From positions 109,377 to 173,376 of the forward strand of contig UCEZ01000032.1 in assembly GCA_900471525.1 (NCBI GenBank): a stretch of DNA of 64,000 bases. Reading direction: 5' to 3'. Shown here one piece after another: positions 33,805 to 42,821 of this stretch. Position numbers and translations under genes: made by a program. The first letter of the stretch is position 1, and each line of letters starts with the position of its first letter. The stretch is from Hyphomicrobiales bacterium. Lineage in GTDB: Bacteria; Pseudomonadota; Alphaproteobacteria; Rhizobiales; Rhizobiaceae. Below the pieces are notes generated by a model that worked only from the letters and a program-made list of their open reading frames with translations, did no database searches and was not told the DNA's origin.

Positions 33805-34685
33805 TGGCAGAGCCGTTTGCAGCCGGGGCTTCGAACCGCGTTTCGATCGTCGAGATGGCGCCGCGGGACGGGCTCCAGAACGAAAAAGTCCTGATCGACA
33901 CGCAGGCGAAGATCCGGCTGGTCGACCTGCTGTCTGCCTGCGGTTTCGAGCGCATCGAAGTGACCAGCTTCGTCAGCCCGAAATGGGTGCCGCAGCTTGC
34001 CGACGCGGCCGACGTCATGGCCGGAATCGCCCGCAGGCCCGGCGTGCGCTATGCAGTCCTGACGCCCAACATGAAAGGGTTTGACGCGGCGCTCGCGGCC
34101 AAGGCGGACGAGGTGGCGATCTTTGCCTCAGCGTCCGAAGGGTTTTCTCAGCACAATATCAATTGCTCGATCACCGAAAGCATCGAGCGATTCCGGCCGG
34201 TGGTAGAGGCGGCCCGGGAACAGGGCATTCCGGTGCGCGGCTATGTGAGCTGCGTGGTGGAATGCCCCTATGACGGCGCCGTCGCGCCTGAAAGTGCTGC
34301 CTACGTCGCCGAACGGCTGAAGGATCTTGGCTGTTACGAAATCAGCCTCGGCGATACGATCGGCCGGGGGACGCCGGAGGCTGTGGACAAGATGTTGTCG
34401 GCGGTGCTGGCGACCGTGCCCGCCACCAAGCTGGCCGGGCATTTCCACGATACCTCAGGCCGGGCGCTCGCCAATATCGGCGTAGCGCTCGAACGGGGCA
34501 TAAGGGTCTTCGACGCGTCGGTCGGCGGGCTCGGCGGGTGTCCCTATGCGCCGGGCACCAAGGGCAATGTCGATACGCTGCTGGTCGATCGGTATCTGAA
34601 GGCACGTGGCTTCGAGACAGGCCTTGGCGAGGAAGCGCTTGAGCAGGCTTCGGTGTTTGCGCGCAGCTTGAGGAGTTCCACATGA
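33804..34685 (+). CDS. mvaB: Hydroxymethylglutaryl-CoA lyase
   Basis: A 293-residue HMG-CoA lyase, which splits HMG-CoA to acetoacetate and acetyl-CoA, the last step of leucine breakdown. The DRE-TIM motif is VEMAPRDGLQNEKV near residue 17, metal ligands are in AGHFHDTSGRALANIG, and the signature cysteine loop is GGLGGCPYAPGTKGNV near residue 240. Start is the ATG at 33804, overlapping the mccA stop; a GTG at 33801 would add one residue. Its stop overlaps the following crotonase ATG. Confidence 0.95.
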   Translation: MAEPFAAGASNRVSIVEMAPRDGLQNEKVLIDTQAKIRLVDLLSACGFERIEVTSFVSPKWVPQLADAADVMAGIARRPGVRYAVLTPNMKGFDAALAAKADEVAIFASASEGFSQHNINCSITESIERFRPVVEAAREQGIPVRGYVSCVVECPYDGAVAPESAAYVAERLKDLGCYEISLGDTIGRGTPEAVDKMLSAVLATVPATKLAGHFHDTSGRALANIGVALERGIRVFDASVGGLGGCPYAPGTKGNVDTLLVDRYLKARGFETGLGEEALEQASVFARSLRSST

Positions 34686-35473
34686 CATTCGAGACGATCC
34701 GTCTGTTCGTCGATGACCGGGGCGTGGCGCGTGTAACGCTTGCGCGGCCGGACAAGCACAATGCGCTGTCGAGCATCATGATCGACGAACTGACCGACGT
34801 GGCGATGGAGTTGAGCGTCGATACGGTGGTGCGCGTGGTCGAACTGGTGGCAGAGGGCGAAAGCTTCTGCGCTGGCGGCGATCTCGGCTGGATGAAGGCG
34901 CAGGTCGATGCAGACCGGGCAACGCGGATGGCGGAGGCGCGTCGTCTGGCGCGGATGTTCAAGGCCCTGAACGATCTGGAAAAACCCGTCATTGCCCGGG
35001 TTCATGGCAATGCCTTTGGCGGCGGTATCGGGCTCATCGCCGTCGCCGACGTTGCGATCGGGGCCGATACTGCGAAATTCGGGCTGACGGAGACGCGGCT
35101 CGGGCTGATCCCGGCCACCATCAGCCCCTATGTCGTGGCCCGCATCGGCGAGGGCCAGGCGCGGCCGCTGTTCATGTCCGGCAGGATCATCGAGGCGCAG
35201 GAGGCGCAGGCGGCCGGATTGCTGACGCGCGTCGTGCCGATGGAAATGCTCGACAAGGCGGTGGAAGCGGAGATCAAGCCTTATCTGCAGGTTGCGCCGG
35301 GTGCTGTCGGACGCTCGAAGGCCTTGGCACGGTCGCTGGGAATGCCGATCACTGACACTGTCATCGAGGCGACGATCGAGCGCCTGGCCGATACCTGGGA
35401 GACGGCAGAGGCACGGGAGGGCATCTCGGCGTTTCTGGAGAAGCGGGAGCCTTGGTGGCGCAAACCGGTTTAA
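34682..35473 (+). CDS. liuC: Methylglutaconyl-CoA hydratase (crotonase family)
   Basis: A 263-residue crotonase. The oxyanion-hole SFCAGGDLGWMK near residue 62 is the form seen in LiuC-type hydratases. HGNAFGGGIGLIAVADVAIG and FGLTETRLGLIPATISPYV follow; the first catalytic glutamate of generic hydratases is a glycine here (GGGIG), as in AUH/LiuC proteins. It should hydrate 3-methylglutaconyl-CoA to HMG-CoA. The ATGA overlap with mvaB and its place in the operon support this over a fatty-acid hydratase. Confidence 0.92.
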   Translation: MTFETIRLFVDDRGVARVTLARPDKHNALSSIMIDELTDVAMELSVDTVVRVVELVAEGESFCAGGDLGWMKAQVDADRATRMAEARRLARMFKALNDLEKPVIARVHGNAFGGGIGLIAVADVAIGADTAKFGLTETRLGLIPATISPYVVARIGEGQARPLFMSGRIIEAQEAQAAGLLTRVVPMEMLDKAVEAEIKPYLQVAPGAVGRSKALARSLGMPITDTVIEATIERLADTWETAEAREGISAFLEKREPWWRKPV

Positions 35474-35513
35474 TCGCGCTCTGCGCTTGAAATGCGCATG
35501 GTTTGAGCATATT

Positions 35514-35532
35514 TTGATACTGTCTTTATCAA
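35514..35532 (+). promoter_or_regulatory. Inverted repeat before the Xre/RES pair
   Basis: TTGATA and TATCAA, separated by seven bases, lie 20 bases before the antitoxin ATG, where the antitoxin would be expected to repress its own operon. Confidence 0.45.
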
Positions 35533-35551
35533 GATGTGTTAGGAATGTGCC

Positions 35552-35923
35552 ATGACAGCTTTGAGCTTCGATACGACGGCAAGCCGGTTTGGGGATGGTC
35601 AGTCGCCGTTCCTGTCGGCGGAGCGGGTCTCGAAACAGCTCGGCGTCACGCTCTCCGAGCTTGCCCGGCTGATCGGTGTCGCCCGCAATACGCTGACGGC
35701 GAAATCAGGGGCGCGCAAGGTGGACCATGCCTTGAGCCATGTCGTGCGCATCCTTGCCATGGCCAGCGAAATGGCCGGCGACGAAAACCGCGCGACCATC
35801 TGGTTCAAGCATCAGCCGATCCCCGGCTGGGCGGGCAAGACCGCCTATGATCTGGTGAGCGAGGGCAAGTCGGACAAGGTGCTGGCCTATCTCGAGGCGG
35901 TGCGGTCCGGCGTCTATGCCTGA
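35552..35923 (+). CDS. Xre/MbcA/ParS-type antitoxin (DUF2384)
   Basis: A 123-residue antitoxin. The N-terminal half is an Xre-like helix-turn-helix (SAERVSKQLGVTLSELARLI, then ARNTLTAK). The C-terminal DUF2384 toxin-binding domain has ATIWFKHQPIPGWAGKTAYD and ends LAYLEAVRSGVYA, whose tail usually inserts into the toxin's active site. It overlaps the RES toxin start by eight bases. It probably neutralises the toxin and represses the operon through the upstream inverted repeat. Confidence 0.92.
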   Translation: MTALSFDTTASRFGDGQSPFLSAERVSKQLGVTLSELARLIGVARNTLTAKSGARKVDHALSHVVRILAMASEMAGDENRATIWFKHQPIPGWAGKTAYDLVSEGKSDKVLAYLEAVRSGVYA

Positions 35924-36431
35924 TAAGGCCAGGGAAACGCTGACGCTGTGGCGTGCCTTCGTCCCGCAATGGGCCTTTGCGCCGCTTTCGGGCGAGGGTG
36001 CCTCGCGTTTCGGCGGCCGCTGGAACCCGATCGGCGCGCCGACGATCTATGCGGCGCGTGAACTCTCGACGGCCTGGGCGGAGTATAACCAGGGCTTCGT
36101 CCAGCACCCGGCACTGATAGTGCAGCTGGAACTCAAGGATGCCGTCCTGGCCGACTTGACGGAATCGGCAATCCTCTCCGAGCTTGGAAGTTCGCCCGAC
36201 ATTCACCGCTGCGAATGGCGGATGGATCTCGACAGCGGCAAGGTGCCGGAAACGCACCGCCTGCGTGAACGGTTGATCGGGCTTGGCTTTGACGGGTTGA
36301 TCTATCCGTCCTTCATGTCGCCGGGCGGAACCTGCGTGGCACTCTGGCGATGGAATTCGAAGGGTGCGCCGCGCCTCGATGTGATCGATCCGGATGGGCG
36401 GTTGCCGAAGACGCCGGCATCGTGGGTTTGA
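35916..36431 (+). CDS. RES domain toxin (NAD+-degrading)
   Basis: A 171-residue RES-family toxin. The family's catalytic Arg31 is in ASRFGGRWNPIG and Tyr45 in TIYAARELSTAWAE, and Glu56 follows (AWAEYNQG). Known RES toxins (MbcT, Res of Photorhabdus and Pseudomonas) deplete NAD+ in the cell. All expected key residues appear intact, so an active toxin is likely. The start ATG at 35916 lies inside the antitoxin's last codons, ensuring coupled translation. Confidence 0.93.
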   Translation: MPDKARETLTLWRAFVPQWAFAPLSGEGASRFGGRWNPIGAPTIYAARELSTAWAEYNQGFVQHPALIVQLELKDAVLADLTESAILSELGSSPDIHRCEWRMDLDSGKVPETHRLRERLIGLGFDGLIYPSFMSPGGTCVALWRWNSKGAPRLDVIDPDGRLPKTPASWV

Positions 36432-36593
36432 TCCGTTTAGTTTCGCAAAGACACCTTCAGAGGATGAAAACTGCGGGTGATGCCTCTGAAAACGAACGTT
36501 TTTTCCTTTTTAGTCTACAAAATAAATAAACTTAATTATCTAAATCGGCGGCCATGATGTAATTTCCCTCAACTCTTGGGGAAATAACAGTGC

Positions 36594-37514
36594 ATGTCCG
36601 GTAGACCGTCCTATGTCATCAAGGTGCCCACGCGCAGCGTGGAATGGCCAACCATTCTCCTGACAATCGCGATCTACGGAGGCTTTTTGGGCCTGACCTT
36701 CTGGTGGGAAACGCTGCCGCTCTCGGTCGTCGCCATCGCTGGCGGCTGGCTGATCGCCTGGCATGGGTCGCTACAGCACGAGGTGATCCACGGCCATCCG
36801 ACCGGAAATCAACGGATCAACGATGCCATCGGCGCAATCCCGCTCTCGCTGTGGCTGCCCTATGAGATCTATCGCGAAAGCCATCTTGAGCATCACCGCG
36901 ACGAGCATCTGACGGACCCGATCGAAGACCCCGAATCCTCCTATCTCACGAAGGCGGCCTGGGAGCGCTTGGGCGCCGCGGGCAGGCTGCTGGCGCGTTG
37001 GAACACGACGCTGCTCGGACGTCTGACCATCGGACCTGCCGTCATGATCCTGAGCTTTCTGGTACAGCAAGGGCGCTTGCTGCAAGCGGGAGAGGCCGGT
37101 CGGGCGCGCATCTGGGCGATCCAGATGATAGGCGTGGCGGGCGTGCTTTTCTGGGTCATTGCAATTTGCGGCATGCCGTTCTGGCTCTATTTTTTCGGTT
37201 TCGTCTATCTGGGTGCGGCGATGACGCGGCTGCGGTCCTATGCCGAACATCGCTATGCCGAGCGGCACGAGGAGCGCACCGCGATCGTCGAGAACAGCCA
37301 TGTGTTCGGGCTCCTGTTTCTCTACAACAACCTGCATGTGCTGCATCACCTGAAACCCGGCATTTCCTGGTACCGCCTGCCGTCGGTCTATCGCCGGAAC
37401 CGGGAGGCCCTGATCGGCTCGAATGGCGGGCTGGTCTACAACAGCTATTGGGACATCGCCCGCCGGTTCTTCCTGAAACCGCATGACAAGCTGACGCATC
37501 CCAAACACTCCTGA
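36594..37514 (+). CDS. Membrane fatty acid desaturase
   Basis: A 306-residue di-iron membrane desaturase. The three histidine boxes are visible: HGSLQHEVIHGH (His57-His68), ESHLEHHRDEH (His97-His105) and NNLHVLHH (about residues 258-265). Hydrophobic helices flank them at about 20-55, 140-160 and 180-210. The substrate may be a fatty acyl chain of membrane lipid or another long-chain compound; this cannot be decided. The gene stands alone, with a 160-base AT-rich region upstream. Confidence 0.9.
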   Translation: MSGRPSYVIKVPTRSVEWPTILLTIAIYGGFLGLTFWWETLPLSVVAIAGGWLIAWHGSLQHEVIHGHPTGNQRINDAIGAIPLSLWLPYEIYRESHLEHHRDEHLTDPIEDPESSYLTKAAWERLGAAGRLLARWNTTLLGRLTIGPAVMILSFLVQQGRLLQAGEAGRARIWAIQMIGVAGVLFWVIAICGMPFWLYFFGFVYLGAAMTRLRSYAEHRYAERHEERTAIVENSHVFGLLFLYNNLHVLHHLKPGISWYRLPSVYRRNREALIGSNGGLVYNSYWDIARRFFLKPHDKLTHPKHS

Positions 37515-37637
37515 TCCACCAAGGTTATGGTTGAACCGGGCTCTTGGCGGTTTGGTGAAATCTGCACGTACTGCGATATCGAGTCCCGGGATTTGTGTTA
37601 TTCACGCCTGCCGTCTGCCACCTGCGAAAGTCTTTGA

Positions 37638-38447
37638 ATGCGCCTTGCCAGCCTTGCCATGTATGCCAGCCCGCCGCCGCTTGCCGAAGCGACAGCGGCT
37701 TTATGGCGTTTCATCAGCGACGCCCTGAAGCGGGCGGGTCTCGACGACGTTCCAGACGGGCTCGACACGGCTGTGCGCTACGACAAGGCGTGGACGCATC
37801 CTGACCTGCTGCTGGCCCAGACCTGCGGCTTTCCCTACGTCAAGCATTTGCGCGGCAAGGTGCTGTTGGTGGCGACGCCGGTCTATGGGCATCCCGGCTG
37901 TGACGGGCCGTTGAAGTGCAGCTTCATCGTTGTCGGCAAGGATTCAAACGCCCAGTCGCTTGAGGATCTGCGCGGCGCGCGGGCTGCGATCAACGAGCCG
38001 GACAGCAACTCCGGTGTCAACCTGTTTCGCGCCGCCGTTGCGCCGCTTTCGCGCAATGGCCGGTTCTTTTCCTCGGTGAGCGAAACGGGCGGGCATCGCA
38101 ACAGCATTGCGGCGATCACCGCCGGCAAGGCCGATGTGGCGGCGATCGACTGCGTGACCTACGGCAATGTGCTGCGTTTCGACCCCGGGAGCCTTGCCGG
38201 CGTCCGCATCCTTGCCGAGACGGTCAAGGGGCCGGGATTGCCGATCATCACACGGGCCGAAGCATCCGACGAGGAGATATCGCTGCTGCGGCAAGTCCTG
38301 CGGCAGGCGCTTGACGAGCCTTCTCTGGAGACGGCTTGCAACGTGCTGTCGCTGAAGGATTTTGCCGTTCTCTCGGATGCCGATTACGAACCGCTGGCCG
38401 AGCTCGAACGGCAGGCACAGCGGCTGGGTTATCCCGTCATCGCCTGA
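37638..38447 (+). CDS. PhnD-like phosphate/phosphonate binding protein, no signal peptide
   Basis: A 269-residue protein of the PhnD/SsuA/THI5-like periplasmic-binding class. It has SLAMYASPPPLAEATAALW, a hinge around VLLVATPVYGHPGCDGPLKCSFIVVGKDS, LRGARAAINEPDSNSGVNLFR, and VAAIDCVTYGNVLRF. No signal peptide is seen at the N-terminus, and no permease or ATPase gene is near. It may therefore be a cytoplasmic ligand-binding protein or be exported another way. An intact reading frame argues against a pseudogene. Confidence 0.85.
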   Translation: MRLASLAMYASPPPLAEATAALWRFISDALKRAGLDDVPDGLDTAVRYDKAWTHPDLLLAQTCGFPYVKHLRGKVLLVATPVYGHPGCDGPLKCSFIVVGKDSNAQSLEDLRGARAAINEPDSNSGVNLFRAAVAPLSRNGRFFSSVSETGGHRNSIAAITAGKADVAAIDCVTYGNVLRFDPGSLAGVRILAETVKGPGLPIITRAEASDEEISLLRQVLRQALDEPSLETACNVLSLKDFAVLSDADYEPLAELERQAQRLGYPVIA

Positions 38448-38448
38448 A

Positions 38449-38474
38449 ATCCGCCACCCGATCAGGCGGCGGAT
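38449..38474. terminator. Hairpin between convergent genes
   Basis: ATCCGCC and GGCGGAT form a 7-bp stem with a 12-base loop just past the PhnD-like gene and before the end of the GH2 gene. A bidirectional transcript end is possible; T-runs are short. Confidence 0.4.
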
Positions 38475-38486
38475 GCCCGGTTTCGA

Positions 38487-40730
38487 TCAAATGGCCTGCA
38501 GTTCCAGCGTCACAGTGTCGAAACGCGACGACGAGGCGGTGATCGTGATCGCCCCCGGCTTGCCCGTCGTTTCCAGCCAGAAACCCGTCGTTCCGCCCTG
38601 AAAGGCGATCGTCTCCGGGCCGATGACGCGGGCGTGGTCGCCCACCTTGATGGTGACGATATCGTTGAGGAAGGGCAGGCGGGCGCCGACCTGATCCAGC
38701 GCGCGGACGATCACCCGCGTACTATCGCGGCCTTCGGCCTTCAGCGTCTGGCGGTCCGGCCGGACGTCAAGCGTTGTCGGCAACGGATTGGGGATCATGT
38801 GGAGGTTTGCCACCGGCTTGCCGTCGATGAAACCGGTGAAGAAGCCGTCTTCCCATTTCAGGCCCCAGACGCCGAGTTCGTCATTGCTGAAATGCCGATG
38901 GTCGATGACGACGGGCGGGTGCGGCAGATGCGGGAAGTTTTCGCGGTCGGGGCCGATGCGCTTGGTGAGCGTGCCGTAGCGCAGTTCGACCTCGTCGCAA
39001 TTGGTGAGGATGATCAGCGGCAGCACGCCGCCGATGCTGCGCTCGCCGCGCGCCCAGTAGGTGACCGGCTTCAGGATCACTTCGTCGGCCGGATCGCACT
39101 GGCTGGCATAGACGTAGGCCGCGAATTTCGGTTCGCGGAACATGTCGAGCACGCCGTGATAGCAGATGCGGTCGCCGGAGCCGAAATCCTGGTGGGTGTT
39201 ATAGTCAAACATGCACCAGCCGATGGCGCCGGAAATCGACGGGTCGCCATGAGCGGCGTTGAGCACCTCCAGATGGCGGCGCACATGCTCCGCCTGGCGC
39301 TGCTCCGCATCGTGGATCTTCGTCGGATACATATGGCCGCCGAACTCGGTGATGAGATAGGGCACGTTGCGCGACAGGCCGGTGCACTCCTGCTGGCTGC
39401 GCAGCGCGGTGCGCGGACGGTTGGCGCCCGGTAGTTCCTCGTTGCCGAGGATGAAGTCGTTCATGGTGTAGACGTCTTCAAGCAGTTCACTGTCGGTCAG
39501 GTAACGCACGCCGCCGGTCTGTCGAGTTGGGTCGAGTTCGCGGGCGAGGCGGTTGGTTTCCGTATAGAAATCATGGTCATCGAGGGATTCGTTGATGCGC
39601 ACGCCCCAGATGACGATCGATGGATGGTTCCAGTCGCGCTCGATCATCCGGCGGACGTTGCGGATCGATTCCTGCTTCCACTCCTCATCACCGATATGCT
39701 GCCAGCCGGGGATTTCTTCGAACACCAGAAGGCCGATCCGGTCGCACTGATCGAGGAACCATTTCGATTGCGGATAATGCGAGGTGCGGACGAGATTGCA
39801 CTTCAGCATGTTCTTCAGAATATCGGCGTCCCCCTCCTGCGCGGCGCGGCCCATGGCGTAGCCGACATAGGGGAAGGACTGGTGGCGGTTCAGGCCACGG
39901 ATCTTCAGCGGCTTGCCGTTGAGGCGGAAACCTTCCGGCGTGAACTCGGCGGTGCGGAAACCGAAATGGGAGGAGCCGCTATCCGTCCCATGGTCCGAAG
40001 CCAGCGTAACGGCGATCTCGTAGAGAACCGGATTATCGAGGCTCCAGAGATCAAGGCCGAGGAGGCCATCCATGGTCAGCGTGATGCTGCTGCCGCCGGT
40101 CTCGGCGGCGACGCTGGCGAGTGTTTCTCCTGCCGCGTTCTTCAACTCGATATCGACCGTGCCGGTGAAGGCAAGGCCTTGCGGGTTGCTGAGATCACAG
40201 CGAACCGAAACGGATTTCGCATCCGCCAGCGTATTGGTTGTCTCGATCTTGATATTGGCGATGGAGACCGGGGCGGTCACCTTCAGCCAGACGTCGCGGT
40301 AGATGCCGGCATAGGTGAGGTAGTCGATGCGGCCGCCGAAAGGCGGTATGGCGGGATTCTCGCTGCCGTCGATCTTGATGGTGATGAGGTTGTCGCCCTG
40401 TTTCAGGAGGCCCGTCAGCCGAGCTTCGAATGGCGTGTAGCCGTCTTTGTGGGCAACGATCTGCTCACCGTTCAAATAAACGACGGAATCGGCCATCGCC
40501 GCATCGAAGACCAGCGAGACTTCGCGATTGGCAAAGTCGGGGTGCCAGGCAAGCACCTTCTGGTAGGTGAAAGCGCGCTGGTAAGAGGTTTCGTCGAAAT
40601 AGTTGAACGGCAGCTCGACGGCGTTGTGCGGCAGGCTGACTGCCTGCCCCTGCAGGAAGGTCTTGGCGAGATCGGGCGAAAAACCTTCGTGGAAGGTCCA
40701 GTTCTCGTTGAAATTGGCAAGGGAACGCAT
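38487..40730 (-). CDS. Glycoside hydrolase family 2 (beta-galactosidase/beta-glucuronidase-like)
   Basis: A 747-residue GH2 enzyme: N-terminal sugar-binding jelly roll (about 1-165), Ig-like domain (170-265), TIM barrel (270-560) and a C-terminal extension of about 170 residues. The acid/base is probably Glu381 in VIWGVRINESLDD, a variant of the usual NE site, and the nucleophile Glu462 in LITEFGGH. No signal peptide, so a sugar imported intact would be cleaved in the cytoplasm. It follows the LacI gene by 31 bases. Beta-glucuronidase, beta-galactosidase or beta-mannosidase-like specificity cannot be told apart here. Confidence 0.9.
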   Translation of the reverse strand: MRSLANFNENWTFHEGFSPDLAKTFLQGQAVSLPHNAVELPFNYFDETSYQRAFTYQKVLAWHPDFANREVSLVFDAAMADSVVYLNGEQIVAHKDGYTPFEARLTGLLKQGDNLITIKIDGSENPAIPPFGGRIDYLTYAGIYRDVWLKVTAPVSIANIKIETTNTLADAKSVSVRCDLSNPQGLAFTGTVDIELKNAAGETLASVAAETGGSSITLTMDGLLGLDLWSLDNPVLYEIAVTLASDHGTDSGSSHFGFRTAEFTPEGFRLNGKPLKIRGLNRHQSFPYVGYAMGRAAQEGDADILKNMLKCNLVRTSHYPQSKWFLDQCDRIGLLVFEEIPGWQHIGDEEWKQESIRNVRRMIERDWNHPSIVIWGVRINESLDDHDFYTETNRLARELDPTRQTGGVRYLTDSELLEDVYTMNDFILGNEELPGANRPRTALRSQQECTGLSRNVPYLITEFGGHMYPTKIHDAEQRQAEHVRRHLEVLNAAHGDPSISGAIGWCMFDYNTHQDFGSGDRICYHGVLDMFREPKFAAYVYASQCDPADEVILKPVTYWARGERSIGGVLPLIILTNCDEVELRYGTLTKRIGPDRENFPHLPHPPVVIDHRHFSNDELGVWGLKWEDGFFTGFIDGKPVANLHMIPNPLPTTLDVRPDRQTLKAEGRDSTRVIVRALDQVGARLPFLNDIVTIKVGDHARVIGPETIAFQGGTTGFWLETTGKPGAITITASSSRFDTVTLELQAI

Positions 40731-40761
40731 GGCTGTTTCCTGTTGGAACGTGGCTGCCAGC

Positions 40762-41760
40762 TCAGGCCGTGGTGCCCCAGCGGGCTTTGCAGGTGAGCGT
40801 GATGCTGTGCGGGCCTTCGAGATCGGCGTCGTGGCGGTCGATCAGGTCTACCACGGCATCCATGAAGGCAGCGTGATCGAGGCTGAGCGTCGTCAGGTCG
40901 TGGCAATCCCAGGCAGCCATGGCGATACCGTCCTGGCCGACAATGGCCAGGTCGTCCGGCGTGTTGCGGTTGAGCACCCGCCGGGCGGCGTCGCGGGCGC
41001 CGATCGCCATGACGTCGTTGCCACAGATGATCGCGTCGGCCTTCGAGCGGTGCAGCAAAAGCACGGCTTCCTTGAAGCCGGAATCGTAGGAATAGTCGCC
41101 ATAGGCGTCGGCCTCGAAGGCGAGACCGTGTTTCGCCAGCGCATCGGCGAACCATTTGCGCCTGAGCTTGTCGATCCAGCTGGATGATGTGCCCGAGAGG
41201 TAGGCGAAACGCTTGCGGCCGTCCTTGACGATCTTGTCGATGATTTCGCCGGCAGCCGCCGAGCCGTCGATGCGGATATGGGAGACGCTGTCGCTCTCCA
41301 CCGGCTCGAAGGAGACGATGATCGGCCGTGTCGTGTGGAAGATATCCACCGCATCCTTCATCGAGACCATGTCGGAAAAGATCACGACATGATCGACCTG
41401 ATAGGTCGAGGCAAGACGCATCAGTTGCAGACGATCGGTATGATCGGCGCAGCACAGGATGATCGGCAGGAGCTGCTTGGCCTGCAGCCGGTGGACCAGC
41501 AATTGCTGTTCTTCCGCCTCGCAGGGGTTGCCGATGGCGTTGACGACGAGGGCAACGAGGCGGGAGCGCTGGTTGTTCAGCGAGCGGGCGATAGCATTCG
41601 GCTGATAGCCGTGTTCGCGGGCAACGGCGAGGATACGGTCGCGGGTGGCCCCGCCGATGCGGCTATCGGGTGAGAAGGCACGCGAAATCGTGGCGGACGA
41701 CACGCCGGCCAGCTTTGCCAGTTCCTTCGACGTGATCCGCTTTCTGCTCATGCCTGCCAT
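40762..41760 (-). CDS. LacI family transcriptional regulator
   Basis: A 332-residue LacI-type repressor. The helix-turn-helix is at the start (ITSKELAKLAGVSSATISRA) and the hinge helix reads PNAIARSLNNQRSRLVALV. The effector domain has the usual IICGNDVMAIGARDAARR segment near residue 250. It sits between the GH2 and Gfo/Idh genes, 12 bases after the latter, so it is autoregulated with them. The likely operator is at 42800-42821 in front of the divergent arms. The ATG at 41760 or 41751 is possible. Confidence 0.93.
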   Translation of the reverse strand: MAGMSRKRITSKELAKLAGVSSATISRAFSPDSRIGGATRDRILAVAREHGYQPNAIARSLNNQRSRLVALVVNAIGNPCEAEEQQLLVHRLQAKQLLPIILCCADHTDRLQLMRLASTYQVDHVVIFSDMVSMKDAVDIFHTTRPIIVSFEPVESDSVSHIRIDGSAAAGEIIDKIVKDGRKRFAYLSGTSSSWIDKLRRKWFADALAKHGLAFEADAYGDYSYDSGFKEAVLLLHRSKADAIICGNDVMAIGARDAARRVLNRNTPDDLAIVGQDGIAMAAWDCHDLTTLSLDHAAFMDAVVDLIDRHDADLEGPHSITLTCKARWGTTA

Positions 41761-41772
41761 TCCACCCAAGGT

Positions 41773-42780
41773 TCAGGCGGCATCGATAAGGACGGACTGG
41801 CCGTCGGATGCTGCCGATTGCTTGATTGCATCCCACAGCCTGGCGAAGCGCAAGCCCATTTCAACCGAGCCGGTGTTTTCCAACAGGCCAGCGCGGATGG
41901 CGAGGAAGTTCTTCATCGGATTGCCAAGGATTTCGGCTTCTTCACGGGTTCCAAGTTTGCCTTCAAGGCTGATTTCGCGCCAGCCGCCCCAGGCGTCGAT
42001 ACGCACGATCGCCTTCGAATAGAAGAAGGTGATGTAGGAGGCGCAGCCGGGAGGGCCTTCGCCGGCGGCCGTCAGCGTTGCCAGCGCACCGTTCTTCAGC
42101 CGGGCGGAGACGGCGGTGACGATGTCGACCGCCGTGTCGCGATTGTTCATGTAGGCGGAGACGCGCTCGAAATCGGAATTGGCCAGCATGCAGACGGTGT
42201 TCATCATGTGGGCGCCGGTATCGAACATGAAGCCGCCGCCGGAGATTTCCGGCTGCTGTTTCCAGTGGCCGCCGTAATTGCTGGCCCAGCTTTCCCAGAT
42301 CGTGCCGGCAATGGCGATCAGTTCGCCGAACTCGCCAGCTTCGGCGCGCCTGCAGGTATCGAGCACCAGCGGCGAGAGGCCGCCCTGGAAGGCGGTGACG
42401 ATCAGGACACCGGATTTCTTCTGCGCGGCAATGAGCGTTTCGGCTTCCTCGACTGTCGTCACCATCGGCTTTTCGAGGAAGATATCGAGCCCGGCTTCAG
42501 CGACGGCGGTTGCCTGTTCCGCGTGGAAGGCGTGCGGGGTGGAGATATAGACCGCATCCATCTCGTCGCGGCAGGCCGCAAGCATCTCGCGGTAGTCTGC
42601 GAAGCATCGCGGGGCGGTTGCGCCCGCCGCGGTGACGACATCGACAAGGCGCTGGCGCGAGGCTTCGGTCACATCCGCCAGAGCGACGAAGGTGATCTCC
42701 GGCATGGCCGCCCAGCTCTGCGCATACTCGGCCGCTTTCAGCCCGGCGCCGATGACGCCCAGGCGCAGTTTCGATGACAT
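41773..42780 (-). CDS. Gfo/Idh/MocA family oxidoreductase
   Basis: A 335-residue NAD(P)-dependent sugar dehydrogenase. The Rossmann motif is GVIGAGLKAAEYAQSW, followed by DAVYISTPHAFHAEQATA and the catalytic-region EKPMVTTVEEAE (Glu-Lys-Pro near residue 95). The C-terminal substrate domain holds GGGFMFDTGAHMMNTV with the expected Asp/His pair. It has GGGAGGA seven bases before the ATG at 42780. It is the first gene of the minus-strand arm and may oxidise a sugar released by the GH2 enzyme. Confidence 0.93.
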   Translation of the reverse strand: MSSKLRLGVIGAGLKAAEYAQSWAAMPEITFVALADVTEASRQRLVDVVTAAGATAPRCFADYREMLAACRDEMDAVYISTPHAFHAEQATAVAEAGLDIFLEKPMVTTVEEAETLIAAQKKSGVLIVTAFQGGLSPLVLDTCRRAEAGEFGELIAIAGTIWESWASNYGGHWKQQPEISGGGFMFDTGAHMMNTVCMLANSDFERVSAYMNNRDTAVDIVTAVSARLKNGALATLTAAGEGPPGCASYITFFYSKAIVRIDAWGGWREISLEGKLGTREEAEILGNPMKNFLAIRAGLLENTGSVEMGLRFARLWDAIKQSAASDGQSVLIDAA

Positions 42781-42799
42781 GAAAAATCCTCCCGATGAT

Positions 42800-42821
42800 T
42801 TTGTGTACACGATTACACAAA
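42800..42821. promoter_or_regulatory. LacI-type operator between the divergent arms of the glycoside locus
   Basis: TTTGTGTA and TACACAAA form a perfect 8-bp inverted repeat with six bases between. The core TGTACACGATTACA differs at one base from the general LacI-family pattern TGTAANCGNTTACA. It lies 20 bases before the Gfo/Idh start. A related half site (GTGTACA) is at 42922-42928 before the binding-protein gene. Confidence 0.65.
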
